A stretch of DNA of 64,000 nt from Bacillaceae bacterium S4-13-56 (GTDB lineage Bacteria > Bacillota > Bacilli > Bacillales > JAWJLM01). The stretch spans positions 124,001 through 188,000 of the forward strand of contig JAWJLM010000001.1 of assembly GCA_040191315.1 (NCBI GenBank). Direction: 5' to 3'. Made by a program: the position numbers and the translations under genes. The notes beneath the pieces are model-generated. The model was not told where the DNA came from. It saw only the letters and a list, made by a program, of their open reading frames with translations, and did no database searches. Positions 19,550 to 30,933 of this stretch are shown piece by piece. Numbering within the stretch: the stretch's first letter is position 1; every line of letters begins with the position of its first letter.

Positions 19550-21256
19550 ATGAAGCAAAGTAATATGTTTCTACCAACATTACGTGAAATACCTTCTGAT
19601 GCAGAAGTGATAAGTCACCAGCTGTTAGTTAGAGCTGGATTTATACGACAAGTGGCATCTGGTTTATATAGTTTTTTACCGCTTGGAAAACGTGTTTTAT
19701 CAAAAGTTGAACAAATTGTTAGAGAAGAAATGGAAAATGCAGGAGTCTTTGAAATGCTTATGCCTGCTCTTCAACCATCTGAATTGTGGAAGGAATCAGG
19801 CAGGTGGTCCACTTTTGGTCCTGAATTAATGAGATTAAATGATCGTCATGACAGAGAATTTGCCTTAGGAGCAACTCATGAAGAAGTAATTACTAGCTTA
19901 ATTCGTGATGAAATTAAATCCTATAAAAAACTTCCGCTTGCTGTTTACCAAATACAGACCAAATTCCGAGATGAAAAACGCCCTCGCTTCGGTTTGTTGC
20001 GTGGCAGAGAGTTTCTGATGAAGGATGCTTATTCTTTTCACGAATCAAAGGAAAGCCTTGATGAAGGCTACGAAAAAATGTTTCAAGCGTATCAAAATAT
20101 TTTCACTCGATGTGGATTGAATTTTAGAGCTGTAATCGCAGATTCAGGTGCTATGGGTGGAAAAGACACACATGAATTTATGGTTCTATCTGACATTGGT
20201 GAGGATACAATTGCCTATTCTGATGAATCTACCTTTGCCGCGAATTTAGAGATGGCTCCAGTATTGGATACGTATGCAAAACCAGAGACCCCATTAAAGG
20301 GTATGGATAAGGTGGAAACCCCGAATCAGAAAACGATGGAAGACGTTGCCCGCTATCTGAATCACAGTCTGCAAGAAGGACTTAAAACACTAATGTTTAA
20401 AGTTGACGACAAGCTTGTACTTGTAGTTACAAGAGGCGACCATGAAGTGAATGATATTAAACTAAAGAACCTATACCAGGCAAGTGTGGTAGAGTTAGCA
20501 AATGAAGAAGAAACTAGAAATGCTATAGGAGCTGGATTTGGGTCCTTAGGGCCTGTAGGAGTTCCTTCTGTGATTGATGTAGTTGCAGATATAGCTGTAA
20601 AAGCAATGGTAAATGTTTCCTGCGGTGCAAATCAAGATGGATATCATTATGTTAACGTGAATCCAGGGCGAGATTTTGAAGTAAAGGAATATGCTGATTT
20701 ACGATTCATTCGGGAAGGTGACCCTTCTCCAGATGGAAAAGGAACGATTAAGTTTGCAAGAGGCATTGAAGTTGGGCATGTATTTAAGTTAGGAAACTTC
20801 TATGCTGACAAAATGAATGCTCAATATCTAGATGAAAATGGTCGTAATCAAACGATGATCATGGGTTGTTACGGGATAGGTGTTTCTCGTACAGTTGCTG
20901 CTATTGTAGAACAATACCATGATGAGAATGGAATCAATTGGCCTATTCAAATCGCTCCATTCCACATTCACTTGTTAGCTATGAATATAAACAATGAGGA
21001 GCAAATGGAATTATCACAGAAGATCTATGACAGATTGAAAAGAGATCGTTGGGAAGTCCTTTTTGATGATCGTAAAGAAAGAGCTGGTGTAAAGTTTGCA
21101 GATTCCGATCTCATAGGTATTCCTTACCGCATTACTGTTGGAAAACGTGCAGCAGAAGGCGTAGTTGAAGTGAAAGTGAGATTTACTGGGGAACAGATGG
21201 AAGTCCATGTGGACGAGCTCCCATCACTATTAACAAATTTAATAAAAGAAAAATAA
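19550..21256 (+). CDS. proS: Prolyl-tRNA synthetase
   Basis: ProS is a class II synthetase charging tRNA-Pro. It is the bacterial long type: motif 2 region [28 protein letters not shown], an inserted editing domain (~residues 230-390) before motif 3 ([14 protein letters not shown]), and a C-terminal anticodon-binding domain. The length of 568 is normal. It sits 19 nt after rseP and ends at a clear terminator. No T-box leader is present because it is internal to the operon. Confidence 0.98.
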   Translation: MKQSNMFLPTLREIPSDAEVISHQLLVRAGFIRQVASGLYSFLPLGKRVLSKVEQIVREEMENAGVFEMLMPALQPSELWKESGRWSTFGPELMRLNDRHDREFALGATHEEVITSLIRDEIKSYKKLPLAVYQIQTKFRDEKRPRFGLLRGREFLMKDAYSFHESKESLDEGYEKMFQAYQNIFTRCGLNFRAVIADSGAMGGKDTHEFMVLSDIGEDTIAYSDESTFAANLEMAPVLDTYAKPETPLKGMDKVETPNQKTMEDVARYLNHSLQEGLKTLMFKVDDKLVLVVTRGDHEVNDIKLKNLYQASVVELANEEETRNAIGAGFGSLGPVGVPSVIDVVADIAVKAMVNVSCGANQDGYHYVNVNPGRDFEVKEYADLRFIREGDPSPDGKGTIKFARGIEVGHVFKLGNFYADKMNAQYLDENGRNQTMIMGCYGIGVSRTVAAIVEQYHDENGINWPIQIAPFHIHLLAMNINNEEQMELSQKIYDRLKRDRWEVLFDDRKERAGVKFADSDLIGIPYRITVGKRAAEGVVEVKVRFTGEQMEVHVDELPSLLTNLIKEK

Positions 21257-21257
21257 T

Positions 21258-21307
21258 GAACAACAGATCCTTGTTAAGAAAGCAGGGGTCTGTTGTTTGC
21301 CTTTTAA
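21258..21307 (+). terminator. Terminator after proS
   Basis: AACAACAGATCC and GGGTCTGTTGTT form a long stem around an ~18-nt loop, followed by a weak T run (TTGCCTTTT). It ends the uppS-proS block before polC. Confidence 0.8.
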
Positions 21308-21395
21308 AAATAAAACGAGTAATGACCTTTACGATTTTTGTTGAATCTAATAAACTAGTAGAGAGTTATTTTACGATTAAGGGGAGAACCATAGG

Positions 21396-24300
21396 ATGGA
21401 TGTTACCCGTAAAGAGAAATTATTATATGTGTTAGAACAAATTCAATTTCCTATAGAGACAATGGGGCATTTCTTTCAAGATGGGGAATTAGTAAAACTT
21501 GAAGTTGACCCTATAGAGAAGGCTTGGCGTTTTCATTTTGCATTTCCAACAATTTTGCCACCAGCTACGTTCGAAATTTTTACTGAAAAGCTGCTCAAAA
21601 CATTTTCATCATTGGCTTCTGTGCATTGGGAAATTTCCTATCAATCTCCAAAAGTTGATGATGAATTACTTTTTGGGTATTGGAAAATATTTATCAAACA
21701 AATAGAAAATATTTCACCAGCCTATCATGATGTGGTTGTCAACCAATCTCCAAAATTTGAAGGAAATAAAATCTTACTTTTAGCTCGTAATGAAGCGGAA
21801 GGACAAGCTATTAAAAAAAGATTAGATGGTCCTTTTCAGAAGTTTTGTCAAGAAGTGGGATTACCAATTTATCGAATGGAGGTTGGACTTAAGTCTACAT
21901 CACAGGAGGATGTCTATCGTTTTAGAGAGCAAAAAGCAAAAGAGGATCAAGATCTCGTTCAAAGAGCTGTTGCTGAGATGGAAAAGAAAAAACAACAGCA
22001 AGGCAAGGAAGAGTCAGCTATTGAAGGACCATTAATGTTGGGATATAACATACAGGATGAGCCTGTTCCTATCGAACAGATCTTAGAAGAAGAAAAGAGA
22101 ATTGCCATTCAAGGCTACGTTTTTGATGTAGATATCCGCGAATTGCGATCAGGAAGACATTTGCTTATGGTAAAAATTACAGATTACACGGATTCCCTTC
22201 AGTTCAAAATTTTCTCTCGTGGAGATGAAGATATTACTAAGTTTAAGCATCTTAAGAAAGGGATGTGGGTGAAAGCAAGAGGAAGTATTCAAACAGACCA
22301 ATATTCAAATGAGCTTGTCATGATGGCCAATGATGTAAATCAGATAACGGTCGAACCGCGTCAAGATCGCGGATACAACGGCTTGAAGAGAAGTGAATTA
22401 CATGCACATACAATGATGAGTCAAATGGATGCACCTGTTTCTGCCTCTCGTTTAATAGAACAGGCTGCCAAATGGGGACATGAAGCTATTGCTATTACAG
22501 ATCATGCAGTTGTTCAATCATTTCCCGAAGCGTATGCGAGTGGGAAAAAGCATGGAATCAAGATTATTTACGGCGTAGAAGCAAATCTTGTGGATGATGG
22601 GGTCCCTATTGTTTACAACGAAACAGATCGAGAGTTGGACTCAGCACAATATGTGGTTTTTGACGTTGAGACCACAGGATTATCAGCTAATTACGACACA
22701 ATTATTGAACTAGCAGCTGTAAAGATGGAAAAAGGAGAAATTATAGACCGATTTGAAGCATTTGCAAATCCTCATCACCCATTGTCTCAAACGACGATAG
22801 AGTTAACCGGAATTACAGATGAAATGGTTCAAGATGCACCTGATATTAGTGAAGTATTGAAGGATTTTCATCAATGGATGGGCAATGCCATTTTAGTAGC
22901 ACATAATGCGAGCTTTGACATGGGGTTTATTAACCAAGGCTTTAAAAGAATAGATTATGAGGAAGCAGCTAACCCAGTAATAGACACCTTAGAGCTTGCT
23001 AGACTTTTACTGCCGGAACTGAAAAATCATCGATTAAATACACTATGTAAATTTTTCGATATTGAGCTTACTCAACACCATCGAGCTATATATGATGCGG
23101 AATCCACAGGCTTTTTATTGTTTAAACTATTAAAACGGGCAGAAGAAAAAGGCATCTCAAACCATATACATTTTAACGAGTTTATGGGTGAAGGGAATGC
23201 TTATCAGAGATCACGCCCTTATCACTGCATAATTTTAGCTAAAAACGAAGAAGGGTTAAAAAATCTATATAAATTAGTTTCTCTTGCGCATGTTGATTAT
23301 TTTTATCGCGTTCCTAGAATTCCACGTTCAAAGCTACAAAAATACAGAACGGGACTTATGATAGGGTCAGCCTGCGATCAAGGGGAAGTATTTGAAACAA
23401 TGATGCAAAAATCGATGGAGGAAGCAGAAAAAGTCGCTGCCTTCTATGACTATATAGAGATTCAGCCTCCGTCTAATTATGCTCATTTAATAGAAAAAGA
23501 GCTTGTTCGAAACAAAGAGGATCTTCTTGACATTATGAAAAATTTAGTCACTTTGGCTCAAAAACTAGATAAACCTGCTGTTGCAACAGGTAATGTTCAT
23601 TATTTGGAACCACATGACAAAATTTATCGACAAATCCTTATTAGTTCACAAAGCGGAAACCCTTTAAACCGTCAAACCTTACCTGATGTTTATTTCAAAA
23701 CAACAGAGGAAATGGTGGAATCCTTCAAGTTTCTTGGGGAAGACACCGCTGTTGATTTAGTTCTTTACGAACCGAAAAAAATCATTGAAAGAATTGAAGA
23801 TATAAAACCAATCAAAGATGATCTATATACCCCAAATATTGAAGGTGCTGATGAAGAAATTCGTAATATGAGCTATTCAATGGCTAAAAGTATTTATGGA
23901 GACCCTCTCCCTGAACTGGTGGAAAAACGTTTAGAGAAAGAACTTGCAAGCATTATTGGCCATGGATTTGCGGTTATTTATTTGATCAGTCATAAATTAG
24001 TTAAAAAGTCGCTCGATGATGGATACCTGGTAGGTTCCCGAGGATCTGTTGGTTCATCCTTTGTTGCCACTATGACGGAAATCACTGAAGTCAATCCATT
24101 GCCACCTCATTATGCATGTCCAAGTTGTCAGCATTCAGAATTTATTACTGATGGTTCTATTGCTTCAGGATTTGATTTGCCTGATAAAGAATGTCCAAAA
24201 TGTCAAACGAAAATGAACAAGGACGGCCAGGACATTCCATTTGAAACGTTCTTAGGGTTTAAAGGTGACAAAGTTCCCGATATTGATTTAAACTTCTCGG

Positions 24301-25697
24301 GTGATTATCAACCGAGAGCACATAACTATACTAAAGTCCTTTTCGGTGAAGACAATGTTTATCGTGCAGGAACGATTGGTACAATTGCAGAAAAAACCGC
24401 TTTTGGATATGTGAAAGGGTATGCCAAGGACAATCAGCTTCATATTAGAGGTGCTGAAGTTGATCGTTTAGTCCAAGGGTTTACAGGGGTTAAAAGAACG
24501 ACTGGACAGCATCCAGGTGGTATCATTGTAGTTCCAGATGATCAAGAAATTTATGACTTTACTCCAATTCAATACCCAGCAGATGATCGTAACTCAGAAT
24601 GGAAAACAACCCATTTTGATTTCCATTCCATCCATGACAACTTGTTAAAACTTGATATACTTGGGCACGATGATCCGACCGTGATCAGAATGCTTCAGGA
24701 CCTAAGTGGACTAGATCCAAAGAAAATACCTGTTGGTGACCCAGAAGTTATGAAAATCTTTAATGGTACAGAGGCATTAGGGGTTACATCGGAACAAATA
24801 ATGTGTAAAACAGGAACCTTGGGAGTCCCAGAGTTTGGAACAAGGTTTGTAAGACAAATGCTTGAAGATACGCGCCCATCAACATTTGGTGAACTTGTTA
24901 TCATTTCTGGTCTTTCACATGGTACAGATGTGTGGTTAGGGAATGCACAAGAGCTTATCAATAATAAAATTTGCGAGCTTGCAGATGTAATCGGGTGCCG
25001 TGATGACATTATGGTTTATCTCATGCATAAAGGATTAGAGCCTTCCCTAGCTTTTAAAATCATGGAGTTTGTTCGAAAAGGAAAAGGCCTGCAAGATGAG
25101 TGGATTGAAGAAATGAGAAAACACGATGTGCCAGACTGGTATATTGATTCCTGTAAAAAAATTAAATATATGTTTCCAAAAGCCCATGCTGCTGCTTATG
25201 TCTTAATGGCTGTTCGTATTGCTTACTTTAAAGTCCATCACCCTATTCTTTTCTATGCCGCATACTTTACCGTTCGTGCTGCGGATTTTGACATTGCTAC
25301 GATGATTAAGGGCTCACAAGCGATTCGTTCTAAAATTGAGGAGATCAATTTTAAGGGGAATGATGCCTCCCCTAAGGAAAAGAACCTGTTAACCGTTCTT
25401 GAATTAGCATTAGAAATGTGGGAGCGAGGATTCCGCTTTCAGCCTGTTGACCTGTATCGATCTAGTGCTACAGACTTTATAGTTGATGGTGATTCCTTAA
25501 TTCCTCCTTTTAATTCAATTGATGGCTTAGGAACGAATGCAGCATTGAATATTGTCAAAGCACGAGAAGATGGAGAGTTTTTGTCTAAAGAAGACCTGCA
25601 ACAAAGAAGTCGTATATCAAAAACCGTTCTTGAATATTTAGATGATCAAGGTTGCTTGAAAGAACTTCCAGAAGCCAATCAATTATCGTTATTTTAA
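21396..25697 (+). CDS. polC: DNA polymerase III PolC (alpha subunit with proofreading exonuclease)
   Basis: PolC is the main replicative polymerase of low-GC Gram-positives. In order there is an N-terminal region (~1-215), an OB fold (~225-320), the split PHP domain starting [12 protein letters not shown] (~334), and an inserted DEDDh exonuclease from [10 protein letters not shown] (~420) to YDAESTG (~565). The polymerase core follows, with two CxxC zinc pairs (CPSCQ ~907, CPKCQ ~931) and the catalytic [10 protein letters not shown] (~961-970). The C-terminal HhH region ends LSLF, a beta-clamp-binding type tail. The 1433 residues are full length. An AAGGGGAGA site precedes the ATG. Confidence 0.98.
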   Translation: MDVTRKEKLLYVLEQIQFPIETMGHFFQDGELVKLEVDPIEKAWRFHFAFPTILPPATFEIFTEKLLKTFSSLASVHWEISYQSPKVDDELLFGYWKIFIKQIENISPAYHDVVVNQSPKFEGNKILLLARNEAEGQAIKKRLDGPFQKFCQEVGLPIYRMEVGLKSTSQEDVYRFREQKAKEDQDLVQRAVAEMEKKKQQQGKEESAIEGPLMLGYNIQDEPVPIEQILEEEKRIAIQGYVFDVDIRELRSGRHLLMVKITDYTDSLQFKIFSRGDEDITKFKHLKKGMWVKARGSIQTDQYSNELVMMANDVNQITVEPRQDRGYNGLKRSELHAHTMMSQMDAPVSASRLIEQAAKWGHEAIAITDHAVVQSFPEAYASGKKHGIKIIYGVEANLVDDGVPIVYNETDRELDSAQYVVFDVETTGLSANYDTIIELAAVKMEKGEIIDRFEAFANPHHPLSQTTIELTGITDEMVQDAPDISEVLKDFHQWMGNAILVAHNASFDMGFINQGFKRIDYEEAANPVIDTLELARLLLPELKNHRLNTLCKFFDIELTQHHRAIYDAESTGFLLFKLLKRAEEKGISNHIHFNEFMGEGNAYQRSRPYHCIILAKNEEGLKNLYKLVSLAHVDYFYRVPRIPRSKLQKYRTGLMIGSACDQGEVFETMMQKSMEEAEKVAAFYDYIEIQPPSNYAHLIEKELVRNKEDLLDIMKNLVTLAQKLDKPAVATGNVHYLEPHDKIYRQILISSQSGNPLNRQTLPDVYFKTTEEMVESFKFLGEDTAVDLVLYEPKKIIERIEDIKPIKDDLYTPNIEGADEEIRNMSYSMAKSIYGDPLPELVEKRLEKELASIIGHGFAVIYLISHKLVKKSLDDGYLVGSRGSVGSSFVATMTEITEVNPLPPHYACPSCQHSEFITDGSIASGFDLPDKECPKCQTKMNKDGQDIPFETFLGFKGDKVPDIDLNFSGDYQPRAHNYTKVLFGEDNVYRAGTIGTIAEKTAFGYVKGYAKDNQLHIRGAEVDRLVQGFTGVKRTTGQHPGGIIVVPDDQEIYDFTPIQYPADDRNSEWKTTHFDFHSIHDNLLKLDILGHDDPTVIRMLQDLSGLDPKKIPVGDPEVMKIFNGTEALGVTSEQIMCKTGTLGVPEFGTRFVRQMLEDTRPSTFGELVIISGLSHGTDVWLGNAQELINNKICELADVIGCRDDIMVYLMHKGLEPSLAFKIMEFVRKGKGLQDEWIEEMRKHDVPDWYIDSCKKIKYMFPKAHAAAYVLMAVRIAYFKVHHPILFYAAYFTVRAADFDIATMIKGSQAIRSKIEEINFKGNDASPKEKNLLTVLELALEMWERGFRFQPVDLYRSSATDFIVDGDSLIPPFNSIDGLGTNAALNIVKAREDGEFLSKEDLQQRSRISKTVLEYLDDQGCLKELPEANQLSLF

Positions 25698-25972
25698 CGT
25701 ACTCGCAATCAGAATAATGGGAAAAATCAATAGTGAACCGAGCTCTGCGATATTTTTATCCATCTTAAATCATAAATTAGGGTATCAAGGTCTTTCTTTA
25801 TAGAAAATAATACTTATGATGCAAAAACAAGTCCGTATAATCATATGAAAATATAACAAAAACAGCTATCAGAAAGATGGAATGATTTTGGGGGATTTCT
25901 GATTCAACGGGAGTTATATAGTGCGTTTTTAATAAGAAACACGAACGACACTCTCGATGCTATTATTGTAAA
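25698..25972. other. Gene-free stretch after polC
   Basis: About 275 bases, very AT-rich. I see no convincing gene, terminator, promoter or RNA gene. It leads into a family A repeat copy. With the repeat and the rimP leader it makes the longest gap of the window (~635 bases). Confidence 0.5.
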
Positions 25973-26070
25973 TGTATCCCGCATGAAACGGGCAGCCAAC
26001 TATGAAGTAAGCTTCACCAACAAGGATGAAAAATTTAATGTTTTATTTTCATGGCGGTTTATCTTCTACC
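25973..26070. repeat. Family A repeat, rearranged copy with nested insertion
   Basis: The left end TATCCCGCATGAAACGGGCAG matches the other copies. It is followed by an insertion of ~62 bp (25996-26057) nearly identical to the one at 34316-34378. After the insertion the sequence GGTTTATCTTCTACCTACTTG resembles the reverse complement of the right arm in the 34294 copy, and GAGTTGGTGGTACTA resembles the reverse complement of its left arm. The stem therefore appears flipped relative to the left end, and the loop is missing. Confidence 0.65.
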
Positions 26071-26121
26071 TACTTGAGTTGGTGGTACTACATGAACATT
26101 TCTTTTGGAAATTTCTTTGGC

Positions 26122-26150
26122 TTGCAACCTTTATTTGGTTATGTTATAGT
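26122..26150 (+). promoter_or_regulatory. Sigma-A promoter for the rimP-nusA-infB operon
   Basis: TTGCAA, 17 nt, TATAGT. The start would be at ~26157, giving a leader of ~175 nt that contains two hairpins. Confidence 0.65.
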
Positions 26151-26178
26151 TTTATTGGATTCATAAGGACTTGTTGAG

Positions 26179-26200
26179 GAGAGTGGGGCAACCCACTCTC
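26179..26200 (+). promoter_or_regulatory. Leader hairpin with GCAA tetraloop
   Basis: GAGAGTGGG and CCCACTCTC are a perfect 9-bp stem closed by GCAA. It lies ~22 nt after the predicted transcription start. There is no T run, so it is not a terminator by itself; a 5'-stabilising or regulatory stem is possible. Confidence 0.6.
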
Positions 26201-26235
26201 TTGTCGTAGTATTCGAGAAATTTTTTTATTTTTTG

Positions 26236-26266
26236 ATTCCCTGCTGTTTCAGCAGGGAATTTTGTT
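26236..26266 (+). terminator. Leader terminator upstream of rimP (candidate NusA-dependent attenuator)
   Basis: ATTCCCTGCTG and CAGCAGGGAAT form a perfect 11-bp stem with a TTT loop, followed by the interrupted tract TTTGTTGC. It lies inside the leader, downstream of the promoter and 67 nt before the rimP ATG. From memory, the B. subtilis nusA operon is autoregulated at a NusA-stimulated leader terminator. Its weak T tract fits that type. Confidence 0.65.
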
Positions 26267-26332
26267 GCATCCTAATGGTAAAGGATCACCCTCTTTATTA
26301 TCCCACTTCGACAACAAAGGAGGCAGGAATCA

Positions 26333-26806
26333 ATGAGTCAAAATGTAACAGACATAACAGAACAATTAGTAACACCAATTTTAAACCAATTGAATCTGGA
26401 ATTGGTCGATATTGAGTTTGTAAAAGAAGGGAAAAATTGGTTTTTGAGAGTATATGTAGATAAAGAAGGTGGAATTGATATTGAGGAATGTGGATTAGTT
26501 AATGAACGCTTGAGTGAAAAACTTGATGAAGTTGATCCCATATCTCAGCCATACTTTCTTGAGGTTTCTTCACCAGGTGTAGAAAGACCTCTAAAGAAAC
26601 CACAAGATTTCGAAAAACAGATAGGCCATAATGTCCATATTAAGCTGTATGAACATATCAATGGGGAAAAGGAATTCGAGGGTAAACTTTTGAAGTTTGA
26701 AGAAGGAACAGTTACCGTGGAAATTCAAATCAAAGCGAGAAAGAATACCGTTGAAATTCCTTATGATAAAATTGCTAAAGCAAGATTAGCAGTTACTTTT
26801 CATTAA
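26333..26806 (+). CDS. rimP: RimP, 30S ribosome maturation factor
   Basis: RimP helps assemble the 30S head. The 157-residue protein has the N-terminal alpha/beta domain ([25 protein letters not shown]), the [14 protein letters not shown] signature (~residue 78) and a C-terminal SH3-like domain. It has an AAAGGAGGC site. It is the first gene of the classic rimP-nusA-ylxR-ylxQ-infB operon. Confidence 0.96.
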   Translation: MSQNVTDITEQLVTPILNQLNLELVDIEFVKEGKNWFLRVYVDKEGGIDIEECGLVNERLSEKLDEVDPISQPYFLEVSSPGVERPLKKPQDFEKQIGHNVHIKLYEHINGEKEFEGKLLKFEEGTVTVEIQIKARKNTVEIPYDKIAKARLAVTFH

Positions 26807-26821
26807 AAGGGGGAACAAACG

Positions 26822-27928
26822 TTGAGCAGTGAGTTATTTGACGCCATTCAGTATTTAGAGAAAGAAAAAGGAATTGATAAAAATTTACTTTTGGAAGCTT
26901 TAGAAGCGGCGTTAATTTCTGCATACAAGAAAAATTTTAAGTCAGCAACAAATGTAAGAGTGGACTTGAATGAAATGACAGGAACTATGAAAGTGTATGC
27001 AAGAAAAACAGTTGTAGAAGAAGTTATGGACGACCAACAAGAAATTTCTCTAGAAGATGCTAAGAAAATGGATCCTAATTACGAACTTGAAGATGTTATT
27101 GAATTAGAGGTTACTCCTAGAGACTTTGGAAGAATTGCAGCCCAGGCTGCAAAGCAAGTCGTAACCCAGCGAGTAAGAGAAGCAGAGCGTGGAGTTATCT
27201 ATGGCGAATATGCTGACCGTGAAGAAGATGTTATGACTGGTATTATCCAAAGAATGGATAATCGCTTTATCTATGTGAACCTTGGAAAAATTGAAGCGCG
27301 CTTGCCACAAGGGGAGCAAATGCCAAATGAGGATTATCAGGTTCATGATCGTTTAAAGGTTTATATTACAAAGGTTGAGAATACAAATAAAGGTCCACAA
27401 ATTTATGTATCTAGAACACATCCTGGACTGCTAAAGCGCCTATTCGAGATGGAAGTTCCAGAAATTTTTGATGGAACAGTTGAAATCAAATCTGTTGCCC
27501 GTGAAGCAGGAGATCGTTCTAAAATCTCGGTTTATGCTGATGATCCAGAGATCGATCCAGTAGGTTCATGTGTTGGTCAAAGAGGTCAGCGTGTTCAAGC
27601 TATTGTCAACGAATTGAAAGGTGAAAAAATCGACATCGTTGAATGGTCTGAAAATCCGGTTGTTTATGTATCTAATGCTTTAAGTCCAGCCAAGGTTGTT
27701 GAAGTGAAAGTTGATGAAGAGAATAAGGCTACCACAGTAATTGTCCCAGATCACCAATTATCATTAGCTATTGGAAAAAGAGGCCAAAATGCTAGACTTG
27801 CCGCCAAACTTTCTGGTTGGAAAATTGATATTAAAAGTGAATCTGAAGCAAGAGAAGAAGGCATCCTAAGTGATTACCAAGAAGACGATGATTCGTATTC
27901 AGAGGTTGAAGAAGACCTGTTTGAATAG
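26822..27928 (+). CDS. nusA: NusA, transcription termination/antitermination factor
   Basis: NusA binds RNA polymerase and stimulates pausing and intrinsic termination. It has an N-terminal polymerase-binding domain (1-125), an S1 domain (~130-200, GIIQRMDNRFIYVNLGK) and two KH domains with GSCVGQRGQRVQAI and AIGKRGQNARLA GxxG loops. The C-terminus is short and acidic, as in Firmicutes. I accept the TTG start behind AAAGGGGG; it gives the family N-terminus. 368 residues, intact. Confidence 0.97.
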   Translation: MSSELFDAIQYLEKEKGIDKNLLLEALEAALISAYKKNFKSATNVRVDLNEMTGTMKVYARKTVVEEVMDDQQEISLEDAKKMDPNYELEDVIELEVTPRDFGRIAAQAAKQVVTQRVREAERGVIYGEYADREEDVMTGIIQRMDNRFIYVNLGKIEARLPQGEQMPNEDYQVHDRLKVYITKVENTNKGPQIYVSRTHPGLLKRLFEMEVPEIFDGTVEIKSVAREAGDRSKISVYADDPEIDPVGSCVGQRGQRVQAIVNELKGEKIDIVEWSENPVVYVSNALSPAKVVEVKVDEENKATTVIVPDHQLSLAIGKRGQNARLAAKLSGWKIDIKSESEAREEGILSDYQEDDDSYSEVEEDLFE

Positions 27929-27940
27929 GAGGAAGGAAAA

Positions 27941-28219
27941 ATGGCTGTAAACAAAAAGATTCCTCTTCGAAAATGTGTAGTAACTAAAGAAATGAAGCCT
28001 AAAAAAGAATTGATCCGAGTTGTGAAAAATAAGGATGGAGATGTCTTTGTTGATGTAACCGGAAAGAAGAACGGAAGAGGAGCATATTTGAGCAAAGATA
28101 TACAGGTCATTGAAACTGCGGAGGAAAAAAACATTTTGGGACATCACTTGCAAACTAAAATAGATGATGACATATATGTTCAATTAAAATCCATAGTCAG
28201 AGGAGAAAAGAATGAATAA
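27941..28219 (+). CDS. ylxR: YlxR family RNA-binding protein
   Basis: This 92-residue basic protein of the YlxR (DUF448) family has the signature RKCVVTKEMKPKKELIRVV near the start and GRGAYLS in the middle. Homologues bind RNA or DNA, and one was linked to RNase P control, but the role is not firmly set. It has an AGGAGGAAGG site, follows nusA by 12 nt and overlaps ylxQ by 8 nt. Confidence 0.93.
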   Translation: MAVNKKIPLRKCVVTKEMKPKKELIRVVKNKDGDVFVDVTGKKNGRGAYLSKDIQVIETAEEKNILGHHLQTKIDDDIYVQLKSIVRGEKNE

Positions 28220-28526
28220 TTCTCTTTTTCAATTGTTGGGGTTAGCTTTTCGTGCTGGCAAGATAGTTCATGGGGAAGAATCAATTCTTAGAGAAGTACA
28301 AAGTCAAAAAGCAAAATTAGTTATACTAGCTGATGATGCGGGGCCGAATACATCTAAGCGGTTAATGGATAAGTGTAAGTATTATCGTGTTCCCCTTTTT
28401 CGTTCAATGGACCGTCAGCAATTAGGAAATGCCATAGGTAAGCACGAAAGAGTGGCTTTATGCATAATAGATGAAGGATTTGCCGCAAAAATGATAACTT
28501 TGCTCGATGAATCTAATCGGGGGTGA
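28212..28526 (+). CDS. ylxQ: YlxQ, L7Ae-family RNA-binding protein
   Basis: This 104-residue protein of the L7Ae/L30e family, which bind kink-turn RNA, has [18 protein letters not shown] and [18 protein letters not shown], both standard for the YlxQ group. It is co-translated with ylxR (8-nt overlap) and ends just before infB, as in B. subtilis. The exact RNA target is not known to me. Confidence 0.93.
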   Translation: MNNSLFQLLGLAFRAGKIVHGEESILREVQSQKAKLVILADDAGPNTSKRLMDKCKYYRVPLFRSMDRQQLGNAIGKHERVALCIIDEGFAAKMITLLDESNRG

Positions 28527-28530
28527 ACGC

Positions 28531-30933
28531 ATGAGTAAAATGCGAGTATATGAATATGCAAAAGAAAAAGGATTAAGTAGCAAACAGGTAATAACAAAAT
28601 TGGAGCAAATGAACGTCGAAGTCTCCAATCATATGTCTACAATTGATGATGATGTAAGAATAAAATTGGATCAGGTTTTCCAAGAGAAGAAATCTTCTCA
28701 ACCGAAAGGAAATAAACCAAGCTCACAAGGAAATAGACCAAGTTCACAAGGAAATAAACCAAGTTCACAAGGAAATAAACCAAGCTCACAAGGGAATAGA
28801 CCAAGTTCACAAGGAAATAAACCAAGCTCACAAGGGAATAGACCAAGTTCACAAGGGAATAGACCAAGTTCAAAACAACAATCTAGACCTAAACAAGAGC
28901 AGCGTACTTCAGAAGGTGAAGGAAGTCCTAAAACTTCACAGCAGCCCGTTTCAAAGGAAACAAGCGATCATTCTAAGGAAAATCTTTCAAAAAAACCTAA
29001 ACATGATGAAGTGGTTTCTTCTAAGAAAGTTGAAAAAGATGAAGAGCATCATTTAAACAAGGTCAAGAAAAATAAAGGGAACCATAAGCAAAAGAACCAG
29101 GGGAATAATTATAAAAACCAAGAAAATCAACAAAAGGATCAGAAACAACAATTTAAAGAACAGCCGAAAAAAGAAACACCAGCCAAAATTACATTTTCTG
29201 AAAGCTTAACGGTTGGAAAGCTTGCGGAAAAACTCCATAAAGAGCCATCAGAAATTATTAAAAAATTAATGTTTCATGGAGTTATGGCTACTATCAATCA
29301 AGAGCTTGACAAAGATTCTATTGAACTCATCTGCGGAGAATATGATGTAGAAGTAGAAGAAGAGGTAGTTGTTGATGAAACAGACCTTGAGAACTATATC
29401 GCTAAAGAAACTGATTCTTCAAATGTTGTTGAACGTCCATCTGTGGTAACCATTATGGGTCACGTTGACCACGGTAAAACAACGCTTCTTGATTCCATCC
29501 GTCACACAAAGGTGACTGCTGGAGAGGCAGGGGGAATTACTCAACATATTGGTGCATATCAAGTTGAAGTAAATGGAAAGAAAATTACATTCCTAGATAC
29601 TCCTGGACACGCAGCCTTTACAAGCATGCGTTCTCGTGGAGCACAAATAACAGATATTGCGATCTTGGTTGTAGCTGCAGATGACGGGGTAATGCCTCAA
29701 ACAGTAGAAGCTATTAGCCATGCTAAGGCAGCAGAAGTACCAATTATCATTGCGGTCAACAAAATGGATAAAGAGGGTGCTAACCCTGACCGAGTTATGC
29801 AAGAGTTAACCGAGTATGGTTTAGTTCCAGAGGCTTGGGGAGGCGACACAATCTTCGTTCAGCTTTCAGCTATTAAAGGAGAAGGAATTGACGAGCTTTT
29901 AGAAATGATTCTTCTTGTTTCCGAGGTTGAAGAGTTAAAAGCAGATCCTAATCGTTTAGCAGTGGGAACTGTAATCGAAGCAGAATTGGATAAGGGTCGA
30001 GGAGCTACTGCTACTCTACTTGTTCAGAATGGAACCCTCCGAGTAGGAGATCCAATTGTTGTTGGCAATACATTTGGACGTGTAAGAGCCATGGTTAATG
30101 ATCTTGGTCGTCGTGTAAAATCAGCACCTCCAAGTATGCCAGTTGAAGTTACAGGTCTAAGCGATGTTCCACAGGCTGGAGATCGATTTGTTGTCTTTAG
30201 TGAGGAGAAGAAAGCTCGTCAAATTGGTGAAGCTCGTCAACAAAAGAAAATTCAAGAGCAACGTAGTGATAAATCAAGATTAAGTCTAGATGATCTGTTT
30301 GAACAAATTAAACAAGGTAAAGTGAAAGACATCAATATTATTTTAAAAGCTGATGTTCAAGGGTCATTAGAAGCGTTGGCTTCATCACTTCAAAAAATTG
30401 ATGTTGAAGGTGTGAATGTAAAAATTATTCATACTGGAGTAGGTGCCATTACGGAATCTGACATCATATTGGCATCCGCATCCAACGCTATTGTTATAGG
30501 ATTTAATGTGAGACCTGACAATAATGCGAAAAAAGCTGCAGATACTGAGAATGTTGATATTCGCCTTCATCGCATTATCTATAAGGTTATTGAAGAAATT
30601 GAATCAGCTATGAAGGGTATGCTTGATCCAGAATATGAGGAGAAAGTGATTGGGCAAGCAGAAGTCCGCGAGATTTTCAAAGTCTCAAAAATTGGAACCA
30701 TTGCTGGTAGCTATGTAACAGAGGGAAAAATAACAAGAGATGCTGGAATCCGTGTGATTCGTGATGGTGTTGTGCAATTTGAAGGGGAAATTGATACACT
30801 CAAACGTTTTAAGGATGATGTAAAAGAAGTTGCACAAAACTATGAGTGTGGAATCACTGTTAAAAATTATAATGACATAAAAGAAGGCGATGTTTTTGAA
30901 GCCTTTGTCATGGAGGAAATTGAGAGAAAATGA
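28531..30933 (+). CDS. infB: Translation initiation factor IF-2
   Basis: IF-2 is the GTPase that brings fMet-tRNA to the 30S subunit. It has an N-terminal IF2-N helix (1-50) and a long polar linker (50-225) that includes eight 7-residue repeats of the form GN(K/R)PSSQ at ~59-114. A second IF2-N module follows, then the G domain with GHVDHGKTT (~309), DTPGHAAF and NKMD, and domains II-IV. The ATG at 28531 follows GGGGGTG; an earlier in-frame start is unlikely. About 800 residues. The repeat region is encoded by a 21-bp DNA tandem array. Confidence 0.97.
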   Translation: MSKMRVYEYAKEKGLSSKQVITKLEQMNVEVSNHMSTIDDDVRIKLDQVFQEKKSSQPKGNKPSSQGNRPSSQGNKPSSQGNKPSSQGNRPSSQGNKPSSQGNRPSSQGNRPSSKQQSRPKQEQRTSEGEGSPKTSQQPVSKETSDHSKENLSKKPKHDEVVSSKKVEKDEEHHLNKVKKNKGNHKQKNQGNNYKNQENQQKDQKQQFKEQPKKETPAKITFSESLTVGKLAEKLHKEPSEIIKKLMFHGVMATINQELDKDSIELICGEYDVEVEEEVVVDETDLENYIAKETDSSNVVERPSVVTIMGHVDHGKTTLLDSIRHTKVTAGEAGGITQHIGAYQVEVNGKKITFLDTPGHAAFTSMRSRGAQITDIAILVVAADDGVMPQTVEAISHAKAAEVPIIIAVNKMDKEGANPDRVMQELTEYGLVPEAWGGDTIFVQLSAIKGEGIDELLEMILLVSEVEELKADPNRLAVGTVIEAELDKGRGATATLLVQNGTLRVGDPIVVGNTFGRVRAMVNDLGRRVKSAPPSMPVEVTGLSDVPQAGDRFVVFSEEKKARQIGEARQQKKIQEQRSDKSRLSLDDLFEQIKQGKVKDINIILKADVQGSLEALASSLQKIDVEGVNVKIIHTGVGAITESDIILASASNAIVIGFNVRPDNNAKKAADTENVDIRLHRIIYKVIEEIESAMKGMLDPEYEEKVIGQAEVREIFKVSKIGTIAGSYVTEGKITRDAGIRVIRDGVVQFEGEIDTLKRFKDDVKEVAQNYECGITVKNYNDIKEGDVFEAFVMEEIERK
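28708..28874 (+). repeat. 21-bp tandem repeat inside infB
   Basis: There are eight consecutive copies of a 21-bp unit (GGAAATAAACCAAGCTCACAA and close variants), all in frame, encoding GN(K/R)PSSQ. Differences are mostly AAA/AGA (Lys/Arg), AGC/AGT and GGA/GGG, so the array is young or homogenised by slippage. Confidence 0.95.

Noticed and set aside
25983-26177. Open frame of 64 codons between polC and rimP
   Set aside because: It lies across the family A repeat, the rimP promoter and the leader; no ribosome site and no family resemblance.
28637-28873. Minus-strand open frame opposite the infB repeat (NLVYSLV-type repeats)
   Set aside because: It is the antisense shadow of the tandem repeat; no ribosome site, and the + strand gene is certain.
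28708-28874. CRISPR-like array in infB
   Set aside because: Repeats are contiguous 21-bp units without spacers and are in frame with IF-2.
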